Assembly (NCBI RefSeq): GCF_036242395.1
Contig: NZ_CP108458.1
Span: 6,448,001-6,512,000, forward strand
DNA: 64,000 bases
Reading direction: 5' to 3'
DNA from: Kitasatospora sp. NBC_01266
GTDB taxonomy: Bacteria > Actinomycetota > Actinomycetes > Streptomycetales > Streptomycetaceae
Part shown: piece by piece, positions 41,676 to 49,228 of the stretch
How the letters are laid out: the number at the start of each line of letters is the position of its first letter
Position numbering within the stretch: the first letter of the stretch is position 1
Notes under the pieces: generated by a model
Databases searched by the model: none
What the model saw: only the letters and a program-made list of their open reading frames with translations
What the model was told of the DNA's origin: nothing
Program-made: the position numbers and the translations under genes

Positions 41676-42797
41676 CTACCCAGGGATATCGGGTTGAACC
41701 TGCTCCCGGCCTGCCGCGGGATCCGCGGTGAACGGGTCCATGGTGCGACGGTGCTCGGGAACCGGGGTGCCGGGGGCGGACCAGAGGTCCGCCGGTACGA
41801 CGCCCAGGGACCTGCCGTGCGGGTCCAGGAGGTGGCCCAGCAGCTTGTCCTGACGGAGCATGATCGCCCGGTCGACGATGTCGAGGCTGGGGTGCATGGT
41901 CGCGAGCTGCGTCTCGAAGCGCAGGACATCGGCGAGCGAGTGCAGGCTCGCTTCCAGGACGAGGTTGTACGGGCCGCTGACGGCGGCGCAGTTGCGGGTC
42001 TCCGGGTAGCGGACCAGCGCGTGGCCGACCTCCGGGAGATCCGTGGGCGGTACTCGGGCCCAGAAGGTGGCCGCGACCGGCCAGCCGCCCAGCGGGCGGG
42101 CGAAGTCGCAGCGGAAGGTGATCAGTCCGAGGTGGCCGAGCCGGTCGATCCGGCGCTTCACGGTGGCGGCGCTGGTCTCCAGCGCGGTGGCCAGCGCCTG
42201 GTAGGAGGCTCGGCCGTCGACCGCCAGCCGCCGCAGGATCGCCCGGTCGAAGGGGCTGATCTCCGGCGATCCCCGGCGGGCGCGCGGTTGCTCGGGTGAC
42301 GCGGTCAGTTGGGCGCGTTGGCCGGGGTCGAGCGCGGCGATCCGCCAGCTGCCGCCCTCGGTGAACAGGTGGGTGGCGATCCGGGTGCGCACGGCGGTCA
42401 CGCCCGCGATCGCCGGCAGCTGGTCGAGGGTGTAGCGGGACATCGCGAGCAGGTCGCGGGTCGCCACCGTCACCAGCAGGTCGTGGCTGCCGGCCGGGCG
42501 TTCGATGGTGAGCGCGTGCGCCTGGCCGCTCAGCGCCCGGGCGACGGCGGCGGCGCTGCCGACGGCGCACTCGATCTCCACGAAGGCGACGCAGATGTGC
42601 TCGAAGAGCAGCGGGCCGGGCGAGCCCAGGATCCAGGCCTCACCGCGCTGCGCCAGGCGGGTCCACCGGCGGGCGACGGTGACGGGATCCACCCCGAGCG
42701 CGGCGCCGAGGACGGACCAGGACGCCCTCGGCCGCAGTTGGAGGGCGTGGATGAGCGCCAGATCGTCCTCGCTCAGCATCCTCGCTGGTTCCTGCAT
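41676..42797 (-). CDS. Lrp/AsnC-family regulator with two tandem HTH-RAM modules
   Basis: A 373-residue protein, about twice the normal Lrp length. Each half has a DNA-binding helix pair: LSEDDLALIHALQLRPRASWSVLGAALGVDPVTVARRWTRL near the start, and ISPFDRAILRRLAVDGRASYQALATALETSAATVKRRIDRLGHLGLI near residue 180. Each is followed by a RAM-like ligand domain (HLFVTVATRDLLAMSRYTL-type and ETRNCAAVSGPYNLVLEASL). Fused double Lrp proteins are common in streptomycetes. It is divergent from an alpha-hydroxy-acid oxidase and cotranscribed with an amidohydrolase, so it probably controls both in response to an amino acid or keto acid. Confidence 0.88.
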   Translation of the reverse strand: MQEPARMLSEDDLALIHALQLRPRASWSVLGAALGVDPVTVARRWTRLAQRGEAWILGSPGPLLFEHICVAFVEIECAVGSAAAVARALSGQAHALTIERPAGSHDLLVTVATRDLLAMSRYTLDQLPAIAGVTAVRTRIATHLFTEGGSWRIAALDPGQRAQLTASPEQPRARRGSPEISPFDRAILRRLAVDGRASYQALATALETSAATVKRRIDRLGHLGLITFRCDFARPLGGWPVAATFWARVPPTDLPEVGHALVRYPETRNCAAVSGPYNLVLEASLHSLADVLRFETQLATMHPSLDIVDRAIMLRQDKLLGHLLDPHGRSLGVVPADLWSAPGTPVPEHRRTMDPFTADPAAGREQVQPDIPG

Positions 42798-42831
42798 CCA
42801 AGGGCCCTTCGCTGCGGGATTCCTGCGTTTT

Positions 42832-42841
42832 CGTCATGACG
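42832..42841. promoter_or_regulatory. Palindrome CGTCATGACG in the Lrp / oxidase divergent promoter
   Basis: A perfect 10-bp palindrome, followed by a near-repeat GATGACA, lies 35 nt upstream of the Lrp start and 78 nt upstream of the oxidase start. The position suits a shared operator for the Lrp-type regulator. Confidence 0.4.
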
Positions 42842-42918
42842 GATGACAAGCATCGCACTGTGGGCACAACGGAGTTCGGGGGCCCCGGGAGGCGGGGTCC
42901 GGACAGGAGGAGCGGTTC

Positions 42919-44085
42919 ATGAGCCAGTCGTTCGGTTCGTATCAGGACGAGATCTACGGCGGCGGCCTGCGCGGGATCGTGCCGTCGTACCCGATGACCT
43001 ACGAGGGTTGGGAAGCCGGCGCGCAGGCCGCGCTGCCGCCGTCGGTGTGGTCCTACGTGGCGGGCGGCGCCGGCAACGAGCACACGCAGCGGGCCAACGT
43101 CGCCGCCTTCGAGGGCTGGGGGCTGGTGCCGCGGATGTTCGTCGGGGCCGCGCGACGCGACCTCTCCGTCGAGCTGTTCGGGATGCGGCTGCCGACGCCG
43201 CTGTTCATGGCCCCGGTCGGCGTCATCGGTCTCTGCGCCCAGGACGGGCACGGTGACCTCGCCACGGCCCGGGCCGCCGCGCGCACCGGGGTCCCGATGG
43301 TCGCCTCGACCCTGTCGGTGGACCCGATGGAGCAGGTCGCCGCGGAGTTCGGCCAGACCCCGGGCTTCTTCCAGCTCTACACCCCGACCGACCGGGAGCT
43401 GGCCGAAAGCCTGGTGCGGCGGGCCGAGTCGGCCGGCTTCAAGGCCATCGTGGTCACCCTGGACACCTGGGTCACCGGGTGGCGTCCCCGGGACCTGGCG
43501 ACGAGCAACTTCCCCCAGCTGCGCGGCCACTGCCTGACCAACTACACCAGCGACCCGGTCTTCCGGGCCCAGTTGGCCCGCACGCCGGAGGAGGACCCCG
43601 GCGCGGCCATCCTGCGCTGGATGCAGGTCTTCGGCAACCCGCTGACCTGGGAGGACCTGCCGTGGCTGCGGTCGCTCACCGCGCTGCCGCTGATCGTGAA
43701 GGGCATCTGCCACCCCGAGGACGTGCGGCGCGCCAAGGACGGTGGAGTGGACGGCATCTACTGCTCCAACCACGGTGGGCGCCAGGCGAACGGCGGGCTG
43801 CCCGCGCTGGACGCCCTGCCCGGCGTCGTCGAGGCGGCCGGTGACCTGCCGGTGCTCTTCGACTCCGGCGTCCGCAACGGCACCGACGTGGTCAAGGCCG
43901 TCGCGCTGGGAGCCACCGCTGTCGGCATCGGCCGCCCGTACGCCCACGGCCTGGCCCTGGGCGGCACGGAGGGCATCGTCCACGTGCTGCGCTCGATCCT
44001 GGCCGAGGCCGACCTGACCATGGCGGTCGACGGCTACCCCGACCTCGCCAGGCTCACGCCCGAGGCACTGCGCCGAACCCGCTGA
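42919..44085 (+). CDS. FMN-dependent alpha-hydroxy-acid oxidase (lactate 2-monooxygenase-like)
   Basis: A 388-residue TIM-barrel flavoenzyme starting at ATG 42919 with AGGAGGAG upstream. Family landmarks are WSYVAGGAGNEHTQRANVAAFEGWGLVPRMF, LFMAPVGVIGLCAQDGHGDLATARAAARTGVPMVASTLSVDPMEQVA, FFQLYTPTDRELAESLV, LIVKGICHPEDVRRAKDGGVDGIYCSNHGGRQANGG with the catalytic His-Arg, and FDSGVRNGTDVVKAVALGATAVGIGRPYAHGLALGG. The pattern is closest to lactate 2-monooxygenase-type members. It would oxidise an L-2-hydroxy acid. An alcohol dehydrogenase gene follows 90 nt downstream on the same strand. Confidence 0.93.
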   Translation: MSQSFGSYQDEIYGGGLRGIVPSYPMTYEGWEAGAQAALPPSVWSYVAGGAGNEHTQRANVAAFEGWGLVPRMFVGAARRDLSVELFGMRLPTPLFMAPVGVIGLCAQDGHGDLATARAAARTGVPMVASTLSVDPMEQVAAEFGQTPGFFQLYTPTDRELAESLVRRAESAGFKAIVVTLDTWVTGWRPRDLATSNFPQLRGHCLTNYTSDPVFRAQLARTPEEDPGAAILRWMQVFGNPLTWEDLPWLRSLTALPLIVKGICHPEDVRRAKDGGVDGIYCSNHGGRQANGGLPALDALPGVVEAAGDLPVLFDSGVRNGTDVVKAVALGATAVGIGRPYAHGLALGGTEGIVHVLRSILAEADLTMAVDGYPDLARLTPEALRRTR

Positions 44086-44136
44086 CCCGCTGACCCGGTG
44101 ACCCGGTGACCCGGTGACCCGCTGACCCGGTGACCC
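44081..44136 (+). repeat. Seven tandem copies of an 8-bp unit (G[C/G]TGACCC)
   Basis: Units run end to end from 44081 to 44136, alternating GCTGACCC and GGTGACCC. The array contains the stop codon of the oxidase gene and fills most of the gap before the dehydrogenase gene. Slippage could vary the copy number. No function is evident. Confidence 0.9.
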
Positions 44137-44175
44137 GCCCCCGCCAACCCGACACAGAGAGACAGAGGAACCCCC

Positions 44176-45192
44176 ATGGCTGTCATGCGCGCCGTGCGCC
44201 TGCACCTGCCCACCCACGAGCTCCGGTTGGCGCAGGTCGAGCGCCCCGTGCCCGGTCCCGGCGAGGTCCTGGTCAAGGTGGCGGCGGCGGGCGTCTGCCT
44301 GTCCGACGTCCACCTGATCTCGGGGGAGCTGGGCGGCGTCTCCTCGCACCTCGAGGGCGACACCGTGACCCTGGGACACGAGGTCTCCGGCACCCTCGCC
44401 GAGGTCGGCCCGGAGGTGGCCGGCTGGCAGGTCGGGGACCGCGTGGTCCTCCAGGCCGGCGAGCGCCGCGAGGGCGCGATCTGGACCCGCGGCGTGGACT
44501 ACGACGGAGGCTGGGCCGAGTACGCCCTGGCCCGGGTGCAGACCCTCGTCGCGCTCCCCGACTCGATCCCCTTCGAACAGGGCGCCATCATCCCCGACGC
44601 CGTCTCCACCCCCTGGGACGCGATCGCGGTCACCGCCGGTGTACGCCCCGCCCAGGCCGTGGGCGTCTGGGGCATCGGCGGCCTGGGCGCCCACGGCGTG
44701 CAGCTGCTGCGGGCGGTCGGCGCCTGCCCGATCATCGCCGTCGACCCGTCCGCCGCCGCCCGGGAACGCGCGCTCGCCTTCGGCGCCGACCTGGCGCTCG
44801 ACGCCGCCGACCCGGACCTGGCCGACAGGATCCGGGCCGCCACCGGGGGCGCGGGGATCGAGATCGCCTTCGACTTCGCCGGCGTCACCGCGGTGCGCGA
44901 ACAGGCCCTGTCCGTCCTGGCCATGGGCGGCAAGCTGGTCCTGGTCGGGCTGAGCGGACGGCCGTTCACGGTCGCCGACAGCACCGGCTTCAGCGCCCGC
45001 CGCCTCGAGCTCCTGGGCCACTACGGCTCCGGCGCGAACGCCGTCCCGCAGCTGATCCGCCTCACCGAGGCCGGCCGGCTGGACTTCTCCCGCTCCGTCT
45101 CCGAGGTCCTGCCGCTGGAGCGGGCGGCCGAGGCCGTGCGGCGCCTGCGCGACAAGGAGGGCGACCCGATCCGCCTGATCCTGCGTCCCTGA
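44176..45192 (+). CDS. Zinc-dependent alcohol dehydrogenase-like protein (MDR family)
   Basis: A 338-residue medium-chain dehydrogenase starting at ATG 44176. The catalytic zinc site is visible as AAGVCLSDVHLISG, TLGHEVSG and the later Asp/Asn region. The four-Cys structural zinc loop of classical ADHs is missing; in its place is VLQAGERREGAIWTRGVDYDGGWAEYALA. The Rossmann motif is GVWGIGGLGAHGVQLLRAVGACPIIAVDPSAAARE, with Asp after the second strand suggesting NAD preference. It may work with the upstream hydroxy-acid oxidase. A terminator follows. Confidence 0.9.
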   Translation: MAVMRAVRLHLPTHELRLAQVERPVPGPGEVLVKVAAAGVCLSDVHLISGELGGVSSHLEGDTVTLGHEVSGTLAEVGPEVAGWQVGDRVVLQAGERREGAIWTRGVDYDGGWAEYALARVQTLVALPDSIPFEQGAIIPDAVSTPWDAIAVTAGVRPAQAVGVWGIGGLGAHGVQLLRAVGACPIIAVDPSAAARERALAFGADLALDAADPDLADRIRAATGGAGIEIAFDFAGVTAVREQALSVLAMGGKLVLVGLSGRPFTVADSTGFSARRLELLGHYGSGANAVPQLIRLTEAGRLDFSRSVSEVLPLERAAEAVRRLRDKEGDPIRLILRP

Positions 45193-45283
45193 TCCGTGGG
45201 GCTGCCACGCGAGTGGGCCCGGCAGGTGGGTGGGTGGTGGCCGCCGGCGCGGTGGCCTCCAGGTGCGGGGGTGTCGGGTGGTG

Positions 45284-45314
45284 GCGGGCCGCTGACCGCC
45301 GGTCAGCGGCCCGC
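45284..45314 (+). terminator. Perfect 14-bp hairpin terminator
   Basis: Arms 45284-45297 and 45301-45314 are fully complementary around a 3-nt loop, 91 nt after the dehydrogenase stop. It separates the metabolic genes from the TOMM cluster regulators. Confidence 0.78.
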
Positions 45315-45466
45315 CCGGGCTGCCGCGCAGGCAAATTCGTCGGCTCGTGCAAGTGTGCTACTAATAGCCGACCTGCCAGTGGAGCTGGAAGCCCCGGCAG
45401 TCCTGGGAACGGCGGTGGGGGCCGCGCCGGAATCCAGTCGTCCAGCAGAAATACGGGGGTGCCCGC

Positions 45467-48400
45467 GTGATCCAGCCTGTCCGCTTCTTCCTGCTGGGCG
45501 CCGTGCGCGCGCGGTACGGGGACGAGGAGTTGCCGGTCGGCTCGCCACTGCAGCAGGCGATGCTCGCCGTGCTGCTGCTGCGCGACGGCCGGTCGGTCGG
45601 CGCCGGCGAGCTGATCGAGGCGCTGTGGGGCGAGGCGGCGCCGACCAGCGCCTCGGCGATGCTGCGGACGTACGCCTGGCGGTGGCGCAAGGTGCTGGAT
45701 CGGGAGGAACGCGAGCCGGGGACTCCGGCGATCCTCGCCTCGGTGGGCGACGGCTACCGCACCGTGCTCGCGCCCGAGGCGATCGACGCGCTGCGGGTGG
45801 AGCAGCTGGCGGCGGCGGCGCGGGGCGCGATCCGCGGCGGCGAGGGCCCCGAGCAGGGCCGCCGGCTGCTGACCGAAGCGCTCGACCTGTGGAGCGGTGA
45901 GCCGCTGAGCCGGGTGCCCGGCCCGTTCGCCGAGCAGCAGCGGGCCCGGCTGGGCGACCTGCGGGTCGGCCTGCTGGAGCAGCGCTGCGAGTTGGACCTG
46001 GAGCTGGGCGACCCCGCTCCCGCGGTGTCCGTGCTGCGTGAGCTGACCGCCGGGCACTCGCTGCGCGAGCGGCCGTACGCGCTGCTGATGCGGGCGCTGT
46101 ACCAGAGCGGCTACCAGGCGGACGCGCTGGCCGTGTACGGCCGGATCCGCCGGTTGCTCGCCGAGGAGCTGGGTGTCGACCCGGGACCGGAGCTGCGCGA
46201 CATCCACCAGCGGATCCTGAGCAGCGACCCGGCGCTGCTCGGTGCCCGGGGCGGACCGGTCACCGTCGGCGGACGGGGGACGGGCGAGCTGGAGCGCCGC
46301 ACCGCGCCGGCCGGCCCGCCGCCCGGCGAGCCGGCCGCGTCGGCCACCGCGCAGGCCACCGCGCAGGCCTCCGCGCAGGCCTCCGCGCCGGCCGCTTCGG
46401 AGCCCGTCGAGTCTGCCGAGTCTGCCGAGCCGGCCGCTGTCCCGGCCCAACTCCCGGCTGGGATAGCCGACTTCACCGGGCGTCAAGCCGAACTGGACGC
46501 CCTGCACGCGGTGTTGGGCGAGGCCGTGCTGGCCCGGGACGAGGACGCGGTGCTGCCGATCGCGGCGATCTCCGGCATGGGCGGGGTGGGCAAGACCACG
46601 GTCGCCCTGCGGGTCGCGCACCGGCTACGGCCGGGCTTCCCCGACGGGCAGTTGTACGCCGACCTGCGCGGAGACCAGGCCGAGCCGGTGGACCCGAACG
46701 TGGTGCTGGCGAGCTTCCTGACGGCGCTGGGCGTGCCCGCGGCCGGCGTCCCGCAGAGCCTGGAGGACCGTGCGCGGCTCTTCCGCTCGCTGCTGGACGT
46801 CCGGCGGGTGCTGATCCTGCTGGACAACGCCCGGGACGCCGCCCAGGTCCGCCCGCTGCTGCCCGGCTCGGCCCGCTGCGCGGTGCTGGTGACCGGCCGC
46901 GCCCGGCTGTTCGGCCTGGCCACCGCGGCCCAGATCGACCTGGACGTGTTCAGCGTGGCCGAGGCGACCGAGGTGCTGACCCGGGCGGCCGGCGCCGAGC
47001 GGATCGCCGCCGACCCCGGCGCGGTCCGCGAGTTGATCCGCTACTGCGGTCGGCTCCCGCTGGCGGTGCGGATCGTGGCGGCCCGGCTGGCCTCCCGGCC
47101 GGCCTGGACGGTGGCCCACCTGGCCGCCCGGCTGACCGCCGAGCAGGACCGGATGGCCGAGCTGCGGCTGGGCGACCTCGCGGTGGCCGCCGCCTTCGAC
47201 TGGGGCTACCGCCAGTTGACGGCCGAGCAGGCCAGGGCGTTCCGGGTGATCGCCGAGGTCAGCCGGCCGGACATCGGCGTGCCGACGGCGGCTGCCGTGC
47301 TGGGCGTCGACCAGCGGCGGGCCGAGGGGCTGCTGGAGTCGCTGGTCGACGCGGGCATGGTCACCGCGCCGCGCTCCGGCCGCTACCGCTACCACGACCT
47401 GCTGCGGGTCTTCGCCCTGCAACTGGCCGAACCGGTCGGACTGGAGGAGGGCACCGCGCTCCACCGCCAGCTGGACTTCCTGCTCGCCACCGCCACCGGC
47501 GCCTTCCAGCACCTGGTGCCGGGCGACCCGATCGGCACCGCGCTCTGCGCCACCGTGCTGCCCGGTCTGCGCTTCGAGGAGCTGCGCGAGGCGACCGCCT
47601 GGGTGGCGGAGGAGTTCGACGCCGCGCTCACGGCGGTGCTGGCGGCGGCCGGCGAGCACAGCTCGGACGAGGACGTCCGGATGGCCGCCGACCTGCTGAT
47701 CGCGCTCAGCCCGTTCGACGCCGACCCGCGCCACGAGCGGCGCGCGGCGGCCGCCGCGGCGGTGTCGGCGGCGGCCCGTGCCCGCGGGGACCAGCGCTCG
47801 CTGGGCCGGGCCGAGTTCATCCGCGGCAACCTCGCGGTGCAGGCCGCCCGGCTGGTGGAGGCCGGCGAGCACAGCCGGCGGGCGGCCGACGCCTGCCGCG
47901 CGGTGGGCGATGTGGTGGTGCTCCAGCAGGCCCTCAACGACCTCGGCCTGCTCGCCCAGCACAGCCGCCGCTTCGACGAGGCGGTGCAGCTCTACGAGGA
48001 GGCGAACATGCTGGCCCGCGCCCTGGGCCAGCAGGCGGGGCAGACCGCCACCACGTTGAACGCCGCGCTGGCCCGGGTGCGCGCCGGCCTGCCCGCCGAG
48101 GCGGCGGCGGCCTGCCGCGAGCTGCTGCCGGCGCTGACCGCCGCGAAGGACTGGGGCGGCAGGTCGTACGCGCTCTACATCCTCGGCCTGGCCGCCCACG
48201 AGTCGGGCGACTACCAGGAGGCCGCCGCCGCGTACCAGGAGTGCCTGGAGCTCTGCCTGACCGCGCGGATCCCGCTGCGCCAGGCGCAGGCCCGCTACCG
48301 GCTGGCCGACACGCTGCGCCTGCTGGGGCGTTGCGGGCCGGCGGTCACCCAGGCCCGGCTGGCGCTGGCCGGCTGCGAGGAGCTGCTGGCCGAACGCGAC

Positions 48401-48574
48401 CAGGGGCACGCCCTGGTCGCGCTGGCCCGGGGGCTGGCCGAGCTGGGGCAGTTCACCGAGGCCCAGGAGCGGCTGCGGCAGGCGGCGGCACTCTTCGCGC
48501 GGCTCGGCCTGCCGGACGGCGAGGACGTGCGGCAGCTGCTCGCCGAGCTCGACAGCCGGTCGGCGGCGGCCTGA
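45467..48574 (+). CDS. AfsR-like pathway regulator (SARP + NB-ARC + TPR)
   Basis: A 1035-residue protein starting at GTG 45467. Domains in order: winged-helix DNA-binding (RFFLLGAVRARYGDEELPVG...), BTAD (about 100-270, ending EELGVDPGPELRDIHQRIL), an Ala/Pro linker, and an NB-ARC ATPase with P-loop GMGGVGKTTVALRVAH (about 365-380), LILLDNARDAAQVRPLLPGS and GRLPLAVRIVAARLA. A long C-terminal TPR region follows (ALNDLGLLAQHSRRFDEAVQLYEEANMLARALG and others). AfsR-type proteins integrate nutritional signals and activate secondary-metabolite genes. With the SARP at 49229 it is the likely control of the TOMM cluster. Confidence 0.92.
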   Translation: MIQPVRFFLLGAVRARYGDEELPVGSPLQQAMLAVLLLRDGRSVGAGELIEALWGEAAPTSASAMLRTYAWRWRKVLDREEREPGTPAILASVGDGYRTVLAPEAIDALRVEQLAAAARGAIRGGEGPEQGRRLLTEALDLWSGEPLSRVPGPFAEQQRARLGDLRVGLLEQRCELDLELGDPAPAVSVLRELTAGHSLRERPYALLMRALYQSGYQADALAVYGRIRRLLAEELGVDPGPELRDIHQRILSSDPALLGARGGPVTVGGRGTGELERRTAPAGPPPGEPAASATAQATAQASAQASAPAASEPVESAESAEPAAVPAQLPAGIADFTGRQAELDALHAVLGEAVLARDEDAVLPIAAISGMGGVGKTTVALRVAHRLRPGFPDGQLYADLRGDQAEPVDPNVVLASFLTALGVPAAGVPQSLEDRARLFRSLLDVRRVLILLDNARDAAQVRPLLPGSARCAVLVTGRARLFGLATAAQIDLDVFSVAEATEVLTRAAGAERIAADPGAVRELIRYCGRLPLAVRIVAARLASRPAWTVAHLAARLTAEQDRMAELRLGDLAVAAAFDWGYRQLTAEQARAFRVIAEVSRPDIGVPTAAAVLGVDQRRAEGLLESLVDAGMVTAPRSGRYRYHDLLRVFALQLAEPVGLEEGTALHRQLDFLLATATGAFQHLVPGDPIGTALCATVLPGLRFEELREATAWVAEEFDAALTAVLAAAGEHSSDEDVRMAADLLIALSPFDADPRHERRAAAAAAVSAAARARGDQRSLGRAEFIRGNLAVQAARLVEAGEHSRRAADACRAVGDVVVLQQALNDLGLLAQHSRRFDEAVQLYEEANMLARALGQQAGQTATTLNAALARVRAGLPAEAAAACRELLPALTAAKDWGGRSYALYILGLAAHESGDYQEAAAAYQECLELCLTARIPLRQAQARYRLADTLRLLGRCGPAVTQARLALAGCEELLAERDQGHALVALARGLAELGQFTEAQERLRQAAALFARLGLPDGEDVRQLLAELDSRSAAA

Positions 48575-48591
48575 GGCGTGCGGCGCTGACC

Positions 48592-48711
48592 GTGCCGTCC
48601 TGCGCTGTGCCGTCCTGCGCTGTGCCGTCCTGCGCTGTGCCGTCCTGCGCTGTGCCGTCCTGCGCCGTGCCGTCCTGAGCCGTGGTGTCCTGCGCCGTGG
48701 TGTCCTGAGCC
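48592..48711 (+). repeat. Eight tandem copies of a 15-bp unit
   Basis: The unit GTGCCGTCCTGCGCT recurs perfectly four times from 48592, then five variant or near-copies continue to 48711 with changes at the GCC/GGT and CGC/AGC positions (eight units in all). It lies just after the AfsR-like gene. Because 15 is a multiple of three, one plus frame reads Val-Pro-Ser-Cys-Ala repeatedly until a TGA at 48676. No ribosome site precedes that frame, so I list it as a repeat, not a gene. Confidence 0.9.
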
Positions 48712-48771
48712 GCGCCGACCGACCACGCGCTGAGCCGCGCCGTCCTGAAGCAGGCCCCGGGGAGCCGTGGT

Positions 48772-48990
48772 TCAGGAGCCGGTGTTGTTCCAGACCTTGT
48801 GCGGCGGCCGCCTCGGCTCGACGAAGTCCAGCTGGGCAGCGTGCTGTGCCATCGGCCTGAGCTGGTGCACCGCGACCGGGGCAGGCGTGGCGGCGGCGGC
48901 CGGGGACGCGCCCGCCCCGACGGCCGCGCCGAGCACGGTCAACACCGCCGCGCTCCAGCGGGCGGCGGAGCGGGTTCGGGCACTGCTCAT
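48772..48990 (-). CDS. Small secreted protein (72 residues)
   Basis: ATG 48990 is preceded by GGAGG at good spacing. The product has a clear Sec signal (TRSAARWSAAVLTVLGAAVGAGASPAAAA) and a mature part of only about 38 residues, containing VAVHQLRPMAQHAAQLDFVEPRRPPHKVW and ending NNTGS. It has no Cys, so it is neither a disulphide peptide nor an obvious azole precursor. It is divergent from the SARP gene of the TOMM cluster. I do not recognise a family; it could be a signalling or envelope peptide. Confidence 0.55.
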   Translation of the reverse strand: MSSARTRSAARWSAAVLTVLGAAVGAGASPAAAATPAPVAVHQLRPMAQHAAQLDFVEPRRPPHKVWNNTGS

Positions 48991-49228
48991 GGTTCTACCT
49001 CCGGACGGCGAACTGTTCTTGCCGGGCCATCCTGTCGCCCCTCGATATCCGTTCGATCTTCGCCGATCTACGCGCGTCCCCGACGCCCTGCTCCACGGCC
49101 CTCACAACGCGCGTAGATCCGCTGGGGATCCGTGCCGGGCAGCCTGCGTACCACCGACCGGCCGGTGCCGGCGGTCCTGGGCAGGCGGTCCTGGGCAGGC
49201 GGAGTCGGCGAGGAACGGAGTACGGGTT
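48991..49228. promoter_or_regulatory. Divergent promoter region between the small secreted protein and the cluster SARP
   Basis: A 238-nt region. It contains a relatively A/T-rich block (49010-49075) and the pair GATCTACGCGCGT (49063) / ACGCGCGTAGATC (49106), a 13-bp inverted repeat around about 30 nt. The position suggests an operator for the divergent pair. No gene is supported here. Confidence 0.5.

Noticed and set aside
48592..48678. The VPSCA-repeat frame as an actual TOMM precursor gene
   Set aside because: No ribosome site, no leader segment and a start only within the repeat. It is kept as a finding but not annotated as a gene.
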